DNA of 64,000 bases from Rhodobacterales bacterium (GTDB lineage Bacteria; Pseudomonadota; Alphaproteobacteria; Rhodobacterales; Rhodobacteraceae), in NCBI GenBank assembly GCA_026400355.1, contig JAPLPE010000016.1, forward strand, positions 17,801 to 81,800. Reading direction: 5' to 3'. This document shows, piece by piece, positions 46,042-55,248 of the stretch (position 1 is the stretch's first letter; every line of letters begins with the position of its first letter). A program made the translations under genes and the position numbers. The notes below the pieces were generated by a model, which was not told where the DNA came from, did no database searches, and worked only from the letters and a program-made list of their open reading frames with translations.

Positions 46042-46841
46042 CCGCTATGCCGATCCCGCCGCCGCCACGTTTTCGCCCTCTGAGGCTTCTCAACTATCTG
46101 GTCCTGCTCCTGGTTCTGGGTCTGATCATCTCGTCGCTGGCAGCCACTGCCCCGCCACTCGACAAGGTGTGGCGCGGCGTCATGCGTCTTTTTTCGCCAT
46201 CGGGCCTGTTTACCCAAATGTTTCCGCCCGATTTCAGCCGGATCGTGCCCATTTCGTGGAAACTGCTTGAGACCTTGCAGATGGCCGTTGCCGGATGTTT
46301 TCTGGGCCTCATCCTGGCAGTGCCTTTTGCCATCCTGGCGACTGACCGGCTGTCGCCGCATCCTGTTGTCCGCCTTGGCGCACGCGCCATCATCGCGCTG
46401 TTTCGCACGGTCCCTGATCTGGTCTGGGCGATCATTTTCATCATCATCGTGGGGCTTGGCCCGGCCGCCGGGGTCTTGGCGATCATGGTGGACAAGATCG
46501 GTTTTGCTGGACGTTTCTTCGCCGAAGCCATGGAAGAGAGCGACCCCGGCCCGCAGGATGCCATGCGTGCGATCGGAGCGAGCAAACTGGGGATGATCGT
46601 GTCGGCGGTGTTTCCCGCATGCCTGCCGTCGTTTACGGCCACGTCGCTGTTTGCGCTGGAAAAGTCTGTCCGCGGATCGGCGGCGCTCGGACTGGTGGGT
46701 GCGGGAGGGATCGGGGTTGAACTCAAGGTTGCGTTCGACCTTTTCAATTATGACGAGGCGCTTGCAATCATCCTGATGATGCTGGCTCTTGTGATTGCGG
46801 TCGAACAGGGTTCAGGTTGGATCAGGCGGAAACTGATATGA
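46038..46841 (+). CDS. phnE: Phosphonate-type ABC permease
   Basis: A 267-residue membrane protein with PhnE marks: ISWKLLETLQMAVAGCFLGL, FRTVPDLVWAIIFIIIVGLG, MEESDPGPQDAMRAIGASKL (EAA loop) and SAALGLVGAGGIGVELKVAF. One PhnE per operon implies a homodimer. The 4-bp overlaps with phnC and the methyltransferase gene show a single operon. Confidence 0.92.
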   Translation: MTAMPIPPPPRFRPLRLLNYLVLLLVLGLIISSLAATAPPLDKVWRGVMRLFSPSGLFTQMFPPDFSRIVPISWKLLETLQMAVAGCFLGLILAVPFAILATDRLSPHPVVRLGARAIIALFRTVPDLVWAIIFIIIVGLGPAAGVLAIMVDKIGFAGRFFAEAMEESDPGPQDAMRAIGASKLGMIVSAVFPACLPSFTATSLFALEKSVRGSAALGLVGAGGIGVELKVAFDLFNYDEALAIILMMLALVIAVEQGSGWIRRKLI

Positions 46842-47497
46842 TGACAGATACCGCGCATCACTACTGGAATGCCCAGTGGCAATCGGACGTCTTCGACACC
46901 AAATGGACCGAAGCTGAGCCATGGGTCATTGAACACGCCACCACGCTGGCACCAGGCAGCAGAATCCTGGATCTGGGCACCGGGATCGGAAGGCATGCTC
47001 TGGCATTTGCAGAAATGAAGCATGACGTCGTGGCGCTAGATGCCGCCGAGGCCTCGATCGCAGCGGTTTCGGAATCGAGTACCAGGCTTGGGCTGGACGT
47101 CCGGACACATCGGGGACCGATGACCGACCTGCCCTTTCCGACGGGAGCCTTTGACCATGTGCTGTCCTGGAATGTCATTTATCATGGCGACGAAACAATT
47201 GTGCGTCGGACACTGGACGAGATTGCCCGCGTGACACGGCCAGGTGGGAGCTTCATGGCGACGATGCTTTCAGCCCGCCGTCTTGCCGCAGAACAGGGCA
47301 AGGGTCCAGGGAAGGAGATCAGCCGCAACACCTGGGTCTTTGAAGGCCCGGGTGACAAGGTTCATCCGCATTACTTCTGCACCGCGACCGAGCTTCTGGC
47401 GCTGATGCCGGGTTTCGAGATCATGACCTTGTTCGACCGACCGCATGACAAGCCAGGGTCTTGGCACTGGCATATCCTGGCCGAGCGGATGCCATGA
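46838..47497 (+). CDS. Class I SAM-dependent methyltransferase in the phn operon
   Basis: 219 residues from the ATG at 46838 (MMTDTAHHYWNAQWQSDVF). The SAM-binding Rossmann motif is ILDLGTGIGRHALAF, followed by VVALDAAEASIAAV and the post-motif FDHVLSWNVIYHG. It resembles the UbiE/TehB group; the acceptor is unknown. It overlaps phnE and phnM by four bases each, so it must act in the same pathway. It may methylate a phosphonate or phosphoribosyl intermediate, or detoxify one; that is inference. Confidence 0.85.
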   Translation: MMTDTAHHYWNAQWQSDVFDTKWTEAEPWVIEHATTLAPGSRILDLGTGIGRHALAFAEMKHDVVALDAAEASIAAVSESSTRLGLDVRTHRGPMTDLPFPTGAFDHVLSWNVIYHGDETIVRRTLDEIARVTRPGGSFMATMLSARRLAAEQGKGPGKEISRNTWVFEGPGDKVHPHYFCTATELLALMPGFEIMTLFDRPHDKPGSWHWHILAERMP

Positions 47498-48702
47498 GCG
47501 CGGAACTGATAGAAGGCGCTCGCGTCATTCTTGACGACCGGATCGAGACAGCGTCGGTGCGGATTGAAAACGGTGTGATCACCGGCATCGATGTGGCCAG
47601 TGACGGAGCACAGGTGGTGCCGGGTCGTGGCCGGTTTCTTGCGCCGGCTTTGGTCGACATCCACGGCGATGCCTTCGAGCGTCAGATCATGCCACGCCCC
47701 GGCGTGATCGTTCCGACCCGGATCGCCATGCTTGAAACCGATCGCCAACTGGCCGCCAACGGCATTTCCACCGCCTATCATGCCCTTTCCTTGTCATGGG
47801 AACCGGGCCTACGGTCAGTCGAGGTGGGCTGGCAAGTTGTTGCCGCACTGGAAGCGCTCCAGGGCAGGTTGACTACTGACAATCGGATCCAACTCCGTTG
47901 GGAGACCTTTTACCCCGAGGCCGAGCCTCTGATCGCGCATGTCCTGTCCGGACATGACCGGCCCGCCCTGGCCTTCAACGATCATACGACTGCAGCCGTT
48001 TTGCATCCCGCGATCGCCCTGCACGACCGGCCCTTTGATCATGTCCCAGACTATCCGGTGGCCGACCTGACTTCAGACGCGTTTCTGGCCAAGATGTCAG
48101 AGCGGGCCAAGCGATCCAAGATCGCGCCAGCCGACTATGTAGCGCTATTGACAGATGTCTGGTCGCGCAGGGCCGAAGTACAAGGCTGGATCGAACGGAT
48201 TGCCGGTTTGGCAAGAAGCAGCGGCGCGCCAATGTTGAGCCACGATGACAGCCAGATCGAGACGCGAACCTTCTACCGGGACATGGGCGCCAGGGTGGCA
48301 GAGTTTCCGATGCATGAAAGGGTATTTCATGCGGCGCGCGATGCCGGGGATCCGATCGTTCTCGGAGCGCCAAATGCCATGCGTGGTGGCAGCCATCTGG
48401 GCAGCCCCGGTGCCGCCGAAATGATCGCTCGGGGCCTCTGCGACATCCTTGCGTCAGATTATTACTACCCGGCAATGCTGGGGGCGATGGCACGCTTGCA
48501 GGCCGACGAAGTTGCCCCCCTCCCTTCGCTCTGGAAACTTGTGTCATTCAACCCCGCGCTGGCCATGGGATTGCGAGACCGTGGTCGCATCGCTCCGGGC
48601 CTCCGCGCAGATCTTGTCTTGCTGGATTGGCCCGATGGCGAGACACCCTCAACGCTGAGAACATGGGTCAGTGGGCGAGGCGGCTATTCCGCTTTGGTCT
48701 GA
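47494..48702 (+). CDS. phnM: PhnM-type ribose 1-methylphosphonate 5-triphosphate diphosphatase
   Basis: 402 residues from the ATG at 47494 (MSAELIEGARVILDDRIETA). An amidohydrolase-fold metal enzyme: PALVDIHGDAFERQIMPRPG (metal motif of PhnM), LSWEPGLRSVEVG, MLSHDDSQIETR, LGAPNAMRGGSHLGSPGAAE and DILASDYYYPAML. In C-P lyase pathways PhnM removes diphosphate from the phosphonate-ribose triphosphate. Here no phnG-phnL genes are in the window, so the substrate must be made elsewhere or the role differs. It is complete and is the last gene of the operon. Confidence 0.9.
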   Translation: MSAELIEGARVILDDRIETASVRIENGVITGIDVASDGAQVVPGRGRFLAPALVDIHGDAFERQIMPRPGVIVPTRIAMLETDRQLAANGISTAYHALSLSWEPGLRSVEVGWQVVAALEALQGRLTTDNRIQLRWETFYPEAEPLIAHVLSGHDRPALAFNDHTTAAVLHPAIALHDRPFDHVPDYPVADLTSDAFLAKMSERAKRSKIAPADYVALLTDVWSRRAEVQGWIERIAGLARSSGAPMLSHDDSQIETRTFYRDMGARVAEFPMHERVFHAARDAGDPIVLGAPNAMRGGSHLGSPGAAEMIARGLCDILASDYYYPAMLGAMARLQADEVAPLPSLWKLVSFNPALAMGLRDRGRIAPGLRADLVLLDWPDGETPSTLRTWVSGRGGYSALV

Positions 48703-48953
48703 CAGGCTGGATTCTTGTTCTTCAATGCATGCGCACCGGCGCCGTCGTTTGTGCAGGGCTCCGTGCTTGCAAGGGGTTTCCTGTGCGTCGGTGATCGTTG
48801 CAGGTTGCGGTCATTTGTCCGGCCTGTTGGCGCGGTGCTTGCGGCTGCAACACAAAAGAACCCGAGAGCCGCTACGGCCAGCAGGACCCTGGAAATCCCC
48901 GTCCCAATGAACAAGAACCCTCTCTTCCCCCAATAATCGACCCATTCAGTCAT
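48684..48953 (-). CDS. Possible small membrane protein
   Basis: 89 residues from the ATG at 48953 (MTEWVDYWGKRGFLFIGTGI), with one hydrophobic segment (VLLAVAALGFFCVAAAS) and a polar tail. No family is recognised. It overlaps the 3' end of phnM slightly and lies beside IS ghosts, so it may be a chance frame. Listed because the hydrophobic N-terminus is plausible. Confidence 0.25.
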   Translation of the reverse strand: MTEWVDYWGKRGFLFIGTGISRVLLAVAALGFFCVAAASTAPTGRTNDRNLQRSPTHRKPLASTEPCTNDGAGAHALKNKNPACQTKAE

Positions 48954-49032
48954 CCATGTGCCATCCCCAGATACTGTTGATGCCTGATGCCGCCTTACAA
49001 AACCCACGTCGCTCATCCGCATCACCACACCG

Positions 49033-49460
49033 TCACTTGCCCCCCGGCTGACCCGCCCCCTTGTCCGTCAGATGCGCGCTCACCCTTGCAAGGATCGCTT
49101 GCGTGAGACCGTTCCGTTCCATCAGGTGACGGAAGTTGAGGATGGTGGTGTCGTCGGGAATGCGGCCGTCGCCAGGTTCGATACCGGCAAACCACCGCAT
49201 CGCCTCCCTGTGAGGGTCTTTTCCGCCATCAGGTCGCTTAGCGCATATCAATTCTGCACAAAGCAGACCTGCAGGATCGTCCCCGGTGGCATCGGGGGAC
49301 GGCCGCCCTTCGGCCCGGACTTCGGGTAATGTGGCGCGATGAACGCCAGCAGACGGCCCCAGGGCACAACCGCATCCATCTCTGACAGGAACAGTTCGCG
49401 ACGCGTCTGCTTCTTCTTCATCGCATCGCGAAGACCGGGCAAGGCGGGCTGCTTGGGCAT
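49033..49460 (-). mobile_element. IS5-type transposase remnant, frameshifted
   Basis: MPKQPALPGLRDAMKKKQTR, LFLSEMDAVVPWGRLLAFIA and PHYPKSGPKGGRPPMPPGTI (49248-49460), continuing in another frame with RWFAGIEPGDGRIPDDTTIL and NFRHLMERNGL (49033-49251), match the N-terminal part of IS5-family transposases. There is a frameshift near 49245 and the catalytic C-terminal half is missing. Confidence 0.75.
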
Positions 49461-49534
49461 CGGAAGGGCTCCATCGACGAGTTCGCCAACTCTACCACAT
49501 CACGCTGAAAGGGGCAGGTTTTTCAGACGTTCCT

Positions 49535-49843
49535 TTACAACTCATCTTTGATAAGAAAATACTCCAATAATCCTTCCGAAAAATGTTTTCTCTGATTTTC
49601 ACTAAAGATATTCTTATACATGTAAGTTGACCCCACAGGAAAAAAAACACCAAACATCGAGACCAAAACCCCAACTCCAAATGCTAATGATAGAAACATC
49701 ATTATGTAAAGATACAACTCCTTGAAGCGAATTGGAAATAATCCCCAAGTAACACCAAAGTATATAATTGCAGACATTGCAGCACAGAACACAATGAGAT
49801 AGATCGATATCCAGAAGTTCTTCTTGACTTGAGCGTTTGTCAT
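49535..49843 (-). CDS. Small AT-rich two-helix membrane protein
   Basis: 102 residues from the ATG at 49843 (MTNAQVKKNFWISIYLIVFC). Two membrane helices are clear (ISIYLIVFCAAMSAIIYFGV and LYIMMFLSLAFGVGVLVSMF), followed by a polar tail (NIFSENQRKHFSEGLL). The base composition is far richer in A and T than anything else here, a sign of recent transfer. No family is recognised. It sits between an IS5 ghost and another membrane-protein gene. Confidence 0.6.
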   Translation of the reverse strand: MTNAQVKKNFWISIYLIVFCAAMSAIIYFGVTWGLFPIRFKELYLYIMMFLSLAFGVGVLVSMFGVFFPVGSTYMYKNIFSENQRKHFSEGLLEYFLIKDEL

Positions 49844-50237
49844 GCATGGCACTCCGATCTTTTCCACCAGTATCGAATAACAATCGGCCCAACGTCCGAT
49901 TGGACGTAAGTGCCATAAACTTGCATAAAATGCGTGTTGACGAGAGCATGTCTCCGTCGCATCCGATACAGCCGTGCGAGGGGTGGTCGAGCCGCCCATT
50001 CAAGGTATCGACGCGCTTGGGACAGATCCCGGCCTCCGTGAAACGGACGGTCGACCATCGCGGTCATGATCCGGGGTTCTATCTGGGTGCCTTGCGCACC
50101 GCCACGCCCCTTATGGTGCAAGACCATTCCGCTACGTCCATCCTCAAGATACAGGGAGTCGTTATTGCGCCGTGGTCCCCTGGCAGGCAAGAAGCGCGCC
50201 GCAGCGGCCCAACCCCCTTGCACCATCTTAATCGCCA
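49844..50237. other. No gene recognised
   Basis: Frames are open on both strands but give low-complexity, unrecognised proteins. The region may be another worn mobile element between two membrane-protein genes. Confidence 0.35.
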
Positions 50238-50858
50238 TCATTTCTTCCGCGATCTCGACATTATTTCGAACAATACAACCATCAACGTGGTCAGAGCGCA
50301 AGCAAACATTCCAGTTCCGACCGCCGCAAGAAAAGGAAAAGCCGGCCAGAAAAGCAGGACGGCTGTTCCCGGATAGCGGATATCATAACCCCATGGGACC
50401 CAGATAAAGCAAATCCACATACCAGCGAAAAAACATGCCACTCCCATGGCACTGCGCTTTATCATGTCTGGCATCGTTGGGTCCTGCGTGACCGGATATC
50501 TTGTCCCGTCAACAAGAACCAGACGCCTGTACGATGCAATCATGGCGATGCTGAAAAGCACGGAAGCAAAGATGCTGCCAAGAAACGTGACCATGTAGGA
50601 ATGCGGATCATAGGGGTTGAGCGTTTCGAGAAATTCAATACGATTCCGCGTGATCGGTATTGCATTGGCCAGATCAGCCGGGCTGATGGGCCAGGCTTTG
50701 GCTGGAATGAGGTGCAGAAGATAGAGAAACGGAATTGTCAGGCCGATGGAGTAGGCAAGCAAAGTCCCAGCATGCAATCGAAACGGCAGTCTTTCCGGTG
50801 AAGCTGTTTGTTCGCGCTGATGATCATGCCCGGACAATTCCCGAGGGTTATCTGTCAT
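50238..50858 (-). CDS. Four-helix membrane protein, function unknown
   Basis: 206 residues with about four membrane helices: TLLAYSIGLTIPFLYLLHLI, MVTFLGSIFASVLFSIAMIA, MGVACFFAGMWICFIWVPWG and FPFLAAVGTGMFACALTTLM. The N-terminus is polar (DNPRELSGHDHQREQTASPE). No family is recognised. Composition is nearer the local average than the small AT-rich gene next to it. A real gene is likely, given regular helix spacing and a basic C-terminal end (SRSRKK). Confidence 0.6.
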   Translation of the reverse strand: MTDNPRELSGHDHQREQTASPERLPFRLHAGTLLAYSIGLTIPFLYLLHLIPAKAWPISPADLANAIPITRNRIEFLETLNPYDPHSYMVTFLGSIFASVLFSIAMIASYRRLVLVDGTRYPVTQDPTMPDMIKRSAMGVACFFAGMWICFIWVPWGYDIRYPGTAVLLFWPAFPFLAAVGTGMFACALTTLMVVLFEIMSRSRKK

Positions 50859-51293
50859 CGGATCAACTCCTCCTATCCGTTCCGCAGTCTTGCCCTTTGT
50901 CCATCGCCTCCCCGCCCATCAGCCTCACCTCGCGCCGCTTGCTCCGGCCCTGCGCCTGTTCTGGCCATCGACCCTCAGGCACCGTCAGCCGCCATCCGTG
51001 CGCCTCGCACAGCCCGTGAGCCAAAGGTGAAGATCAGATTTCCCATCGGTCGTCTTATCCCAGAATGAGCAGTAAAGCGTCCCCCGCCACCCGTGTCAAC
51101 GCTTCGCCGCAACCGGGAGAGGACGTCCAGACCCGCACTGCACGTGCCGCTTGCCACCCGCCCGCGGGTGCCCCGGCCAGCCCGGGATCATCCCGCGCCG
51201 CCGGCGGATCGTATCGTTGCCGTCCCCGCCCGCGATCCGGACCGAAGGCGCATGCCCCGCCGCGCTCGGGCTGCTGGCGCGGGAATCGCTCGT
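50859..51293. other. No gene recognised
   Basis: Region between the membrane protein and an IS6 ghost. It holds only shadow frames rich in Pro, Arg and Ser. Probable IS-derived debris. Confidence 0.35.
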
Positions 51294-51419
51294 GGCACCG
51301 TCCGGCACCTCTGCCTCGTGAGGGGCAGCGCGCCAGAGGCTGTGCGTCACCCCGTTGATCTTCACGTAGACCTCATCCAGGTGCCAGCGCCAGTATTTGC
51401 GCCCAGGCATTCGATCCAT
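51294..51419 (-). mobile_element. IS6-type transposase remnant
   Basis: RKYWRWHLDEVYVKINGVTH and SLWRAAPHEAEV match the conserved start of the DDE domain of IS6-family transposases (WHLDEVYVKI). The rest of the gene is absent or scrambled. It lies just downstream of the TetR gene. Confidence 0.6.
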
Positions 51420-51467
51420 CCGCTTGCGCCGGCGTCACGCGGCGAAGATTGGGCCTAACCTGTACCG

Positions 51468-52052
51468 TCAGCGAAGTGCCAGAGCGATGAGGCGGGCCAG
51501 GCGGACTTCGCCTGCGCGATATTCGCTGATGTCCTTCACAGAGGCCTTGAGACCCTTGAGCGCAGCCATGACGGTGGCGGCAAGTTCGGCAGGGGATCCA
51601 AGTCCCGGCGGTATGGCCTGTCCCGCAAACCATCGGGCAAGGACGTTGGCCAGACGCGCCTCGCCCGTTGCGGCAAGGTCGCCCGAGGCGCTGAGGCCCG
51701 CTTCCGTGAGCTCTGCGCCATGCGGCGTTGACAGGACGGTTTCCATCAACGTGCCATCCTTGGCGATGAAGGCGGCCATCAGCGACTCTTCAACGGTCTG
51801 GCCGGGGCGGGCGAGGGCCGTGGTCATGTCGGCTTCGGCCTGATCAAAGTAATGCTGGACCAGACGGACGAAGATACCTTCCTTGCTGCGGTAGTGGAGG
51901 TAGAGCGCGGTACGGGAAAGACCGGCGCCGCGCGCAATGTCGTCCATCGACGTTCTGCGGAAGCCATAGGTCGCAAAGGCCCTGTAGGCTGCCGTCAGGA
52001 TGGCATCCTGCCGTTCGTTCAAGGCCTGCGCGGTTGTAGCGGTCTCGGTCAT
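51468..52052 (-). CDS. TetR-family transcriptional regulator
   Basis: About 194 residues from the ATG at 52052 (MTETATTAQALNERQDAILT). The helix-turn-helix is AYRAFATYGFRRTSMDDIAR and AGLSRTALYLHYRSKEGIF, followed by a helical ligand domain. It is divergent from the iorAB-like genes with 101 bp between starts, so it very probably controls them and itself. A C-terminal TetR_C domain (AELAATVMAALKGLKASVKD) is present and complete. Confidence 0.9.
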   Translation of the reverse strand: MTETATTAQALNERQDAILTAAYRAFATYGFRRTSMDDIARGAGLSRTALYLHYRSKEGIFVRLVQHYFDQAEADMTTALARPGQTVEESLMAAFIAKDGTLMETVLSTPHGAELTEAGLSASGDLAATGEARLANVLARWFAGQAIPPGLGSPAELAATVMAALKGLKASVKDISEYRAGEVRLARLIALALR

Positions 52053-52153
52053 GTCGGCCGCATGACATATACTGTCTCGGATGTCAATTGACGCCGTGAC
52101 AAAATGCATCCATAGTGTCATGGTGTTTCCAGAATCGATACGAGGACTCCCGC
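52053..52153. promoter_or_regulatory. Divergent promoter region with possible TetR operators
   Basis: Candidate sites are GTCAATTGAC (52083-52092, perfect palindrome), GACA-TATAC-TGTC (52064-52076) and TGACA...TGTCA (about 52096-52119). All lie between the divergent TetR and iorA-like starts. No -10/-35 could be fixed with certainty. Confidence 0.4.
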
Positions 52154-52621
52154 ATGGCAACGACCCTGACTGTGAACGGTGAAAGCCGGAGTATCGACAT
52201 GCCGGACGATACCCCCCTGCTTTGGGCTATTCGCGAAGGATTGAACCTGACGGGGACCAAGTACGGCTGTGGCGTGGCGGCCTGTGGCGCCTGCACGGTC
52301 CATCTGGACGGGACGGCCGTACGGTCTTGCCAGATTGCGCTCGGGGACGCAGGCGGTGCAGTGGTCACGACAATTGAAGGGCTGGGCACGCCCACAGACC
52401 TGCATGTGGTTCAGGAGGCCTGGCTGGCCGCGCAGGTCGCGCAATGCGGCTATTGTCAGTCCGGGCAGATCATGCAGGCGGCTTTCCTTCTGGCCGGGAA
52501 CCCTGCCCCGACGGATGCCGATATTGACGAGGCAATGTCGGGAATTCTGTGTCGCTGCGGCACATATCCGCGAATCCGCGCCGCCGTGCATGACGCGGCC
52601 CGCCGTCTGCAGGAGGCCTGA
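52154..52621 (+). CDS. Molybdenum hydroxylase small subunit, [2Fe-2S] (IorA type)
   Basis: 155 residues with two iron-sulfur clusters: a plant-ferredoxin type site [18 protein letters not shown]...C and a second CGYCQSGQI...CRCGTYPRI. That is the small subunit of isoquinoline 1-oxidoreductase-like enzymes, which passes electrons from the Mo site. The ATG at 52154 follows GAGGACT. The large subunit gene starts 3 bp after its stop. No separate FAD subunit is present, which fits the two-subunit IorAB class. Confidence 0.92.
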   Translation: MATTLTVNGESRSIDMPDDTPLLWAIREGLNLTGTKYGCGVAACGACTVHLDGTAVRSCQIALGDAGGAVVTTIEGLGTPTDLHVVQEAWLAAQVAQCGYCQSGQIMQAAFLLAGNPAPTDADIDEAMSGILCRCGTYPRIRAAVHDAARRLQEA

Positions 52622-52624
52622 GAG

Positions 52625-54859
52625 ATGTCCCGTATCGGAACGATTGCGCGGCGCGGGTTTCTGTTGGGTTCGGTCGCGGTGCTTGGCGGGGTTGCTTTTG
52701 GCTGGTGGCGCTATGCGACGCCCTATGGCAATCCGCTCACCCCGACCCTGACCGAGGGGGAAACGACGCTGAACCCCTATGTCATCATCGATGCCGCTGG
52801 CGTGACGATCATCGCGCCACGCGCGGAAATGGGTCAGGGCGTTCACACCACGCTGGCCGCCATGGTGGCCGAAGAGATGGACCTGACGCTTGATCAGGTG
52901 CGTGTCGTTCACGGGCCGGCTTCGAATGCCTACTTCAATGCCGCCGGTCTGGCTGAAGGGCTTCCCTTCATGCCGACCGACCGGGGTTGGTTGGCCGAAA
53001 CCTCGCGCGCCGCTGTCGAAGTGCCGGCAAAGTTTCTTGGGCTGCAGATGACCGGCGGGTCTTCGTCGGTGCCGGACGCATTTGAGAAGATGCGGCTTGC
53101 CGGGGCAGCCGCGCGTATTGCGCTGGTCGCGGCAGCTGCAGAGCGGCTTGGTGTCGGAGCGGAGACGCTCTCGACCAGGGAGGGCGCAGTCATCGCCCGG
53201 GACGGCACAGAGATCCCCTATACGGAGTTGGCCGCAGCGGCAGCCTTGGTGAAGATTTCGGGCGAACCTGCGCTGAAGGATCGCTCTGAATGGACACTTC
53301 TGGGCAAGACGCAGCCACGCGTGGACATGCCGGGCAAAGTGACCGGGACGGCGATGTTCACGGCGGACTTGCGTCTGCCGGGCATGGTCTTTGCCACGGT
53401 GAAGGCCAATCCCAATCTGGGTGCCGAAATGCTGTCCTTTGAGGACAGCGCAGCCACGGCGATGCCCGGTTTCATCCGGACTGTGTCTGTGGCGCGCGGT
53501 GTGGCGGTGGTTGCAAGTTCAACTTGGGCCGCCATGCAGGCCGCTGAAGAGATTGCATTCGAATGGGCGCCCGCCACCTATCCCCAGACGACCGAAAGGA
53601 TGGAGGCCGAAGTGGCTGCATCCTTTGTGGCAGACCGCAGGGACGGACGGCCAAGGAATGAGGGCGATGTAGAAGCGGTCCTTGCCGCCGATGCGTTTGA
53701 GGCCGAGTACAGCGTGCCTTTCCTCGCTCATGCGACGATGGAGCCGATGACGGCGGCAGCATTGCTCATGGACGGGCAACTGACGATATGGGCGGGGAAC
53801 CAGATCCCCACGCTCGTGCGCGATCTGGGGGCGGAACTGACCGGACTGCCGAAAGAGGCGATCCATGTCGAAACCATGCTGATGGGCGGCGGCTTTGGAC
53901 GCAGGCTGGAGAGTGACATGATCGCCCAGGTCGTCACGGTCGCCAAAGCGATGGAGGGCACGCCCGTCCTGCTGACGTGGAGCAGGGAGGAGGACATGAT
54001 GCATGGCATGTTCCGCCCGATGGCCAAAGCACGTGTCAGGGGCAAGGTCGATGCGGGCAAGGTGGCAGCGCTGGACTATTCTGTCGCGGCCCCTTCGGTT
54101 CTGGAAAGCTTTGCAGGGCGGATGGGCTATTCCATTCCCGGACCCGACGGGACGCTGCTGCAGGGCGGATGGGAACAGCCCTATGGATTTCCGAACTACC
54201 GGGTCACGGCCTACCGGGTTCCGGCGATGGTGCCTGTGGGCAACTGGCGGTCCGTGGGCGCGTCGTTCAACGGCTTCTTCCATGACACGGCGATTGATGA
54301 ACTGGCGCATTTGGCCGGGGTCGATCCGGTCGAGTTCCGCCTGTCGCAGTTGACCGACATGCCAAGCCGCAAGGTGATCGAAGCGGTAGCCGAAATGTCC
54401 GACTGGGGCAACGTGCCGGCAAGCCGCGCGCGCGGCGTGGCCTTTATGCTGGCCTTTGGCGTGCCTGCAGCCGAAGTAATCGAGGTTGAACAGACCGACC
54501 GTGGGATCAGGATGACAAACGCCTGGGCAGCGGTGGATGTAGGCATCGCTCTTGACCCCGGCAACATCGCTGCACAGGTCTCGGGTGCGATGGTGTTCGG
54601 GTTGTCAGCGGCAATCCGGGGAAAGATCAGCTTTGCCGACGGGCAGGTGCAGGAATGGAACTTTTGGGACTATGAACCCCTCCGTCTTGACCAGTGCCCG
54701 CCGGTCGAGGTTCGTGTTCTGGAGAATGGCGACCGCATCCGAGGGATCGGCGAACCGGGTACACCCCCTGCGGCACCGGCGCTTGGCAACGCCATCTTTG
54801 CGCTGACCGGCCAAAGGCTGCGGGACCTGCCTTTTGCGGATAAGGTGGACTTTGCATGA
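52625..54859 (+). CDS. Molybdenum hydroxylase large subunit (IorB type), Tat exported
   Basis: 744 residues with a twin-arginine N-terminus (ARRGFLLGSVAVLGGVAFG), so the complex is periplasmic. The molybdopterin domain shows APRAEMGQGVHTTLAAMVAE, ETMLMGGGFGRRLESDMIAQ, VGNWRSVGASFNGFFHDTAI and GIGEPGTPPAAPALGNAIFA, with the Glu of GEPG at the usual catalytic place. Members oxidise N-heterocycles, aldehydes or similar compounds; the substrate here is unknown. Length is normal and no lesion is seen. Assembly factors are not encoded nearby. Confidence 0.9.
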   Translation: MSRIGTIARRGFLLGSVAVLGGVAFGWWRYATPYGNPLTPTLTEGETTLNPYVIIDAAGVTIIAPRAEMGQGVHTTLAAMVAEEMDLTLDQVRVVHGPASNAYFNAAGLAEGLPFMPTDRGWLAETSRAAVEVPAKFLGLQMTGGSSSVPDAFEKMRLAGAAARIALVAAAAERLGVGAETLSTREGAVIARDGTEIPYTELAAAAALVKISGEPALKDRSEWTLLGKTQPRVDMPGKVTGTAMFTADLRLPGMVFATVKANPNLGAEMLSFEDSAATAMPGFIRTVSVARGVAVVASSTWAAMQAAEEIAFEWAPATYPQTTERMEAEVAASFVADRRDGRPRNEGDVEAVLAADAFEAEYSVPFLAHATMEPMTAAALLMDGQLTIWAGNQIPTLVRDLGAELTGLPKEAIHVETMLMGGGFGRRLESDMIAQVVTVAKAMEGTPVLLTWSREEDMMHGMFRPMAKARVRGKVDAGKVAALDYSVAAPSVLESFAGRMGYSIPGPDGTLLQGGWEQPYGFPNYRVTAYRVPAMVPVGNWRSVGASFNGFFHDTAIDELAHLAGVDPVEFRLSQLTDMPSRKVIEAVAEMSDWGNVPASRARGVAFMLAFGVPAAEVIEVEQTDRGIRMTNAWAAVDVGIALDPGNIAAQVSGAMVFGLSAAIRGKISFADGQVQEWNFWDYEPLRLDQCPPVEVRVLENGDRIRGIGEPGTPPAAPALGNAIFALTGQRLRDLPFADKVDFA

Positions 54860-55248
54860 CAGCAAAGGGGTGACCTTTGCAACCAAGGTCCGTCCCTGTC
54901 GCGCTGATCATTTGGTCGTCGTCTGGGGCGGATTGGGTCTAGCCCGGGTCATGACGCCGCCCTGTTCCACATTGCAGGCTTAGGGACGGGGCGGGACGGA
55001 ATCGCGCAGATACGGGCTCCGGACCTGATCGCTGAACATGGCCGTTCCCTCCATTTCCACCCGGCCAAGGGCGATCACATGGTTTTTGGGGAAACGCAAT
55101 TGAAAACCGTTGGTTAGCGCTCCGGTAAAGGTAGTCCACTGCTTACCGATGGCGCCACGCGCTCAGCCTGAAAACAAGCATGATCGGATTGCTGAACGTC
55201 TTGGCCATCTGACCGATGCAAGGCTTGGTTGACTTGGAGGATCACAGG
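54860..55248. other. No gene recognised; promoter region of sugar operon 2
   Basis: Gap between the molybdenum hydroxylase genes and LacI gene 2. No convincing ORF. The promoter of LacI gene 2 should be in the last ~100 bp, ahead of the inverted repeat at 55249. Confidence 0.4.
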
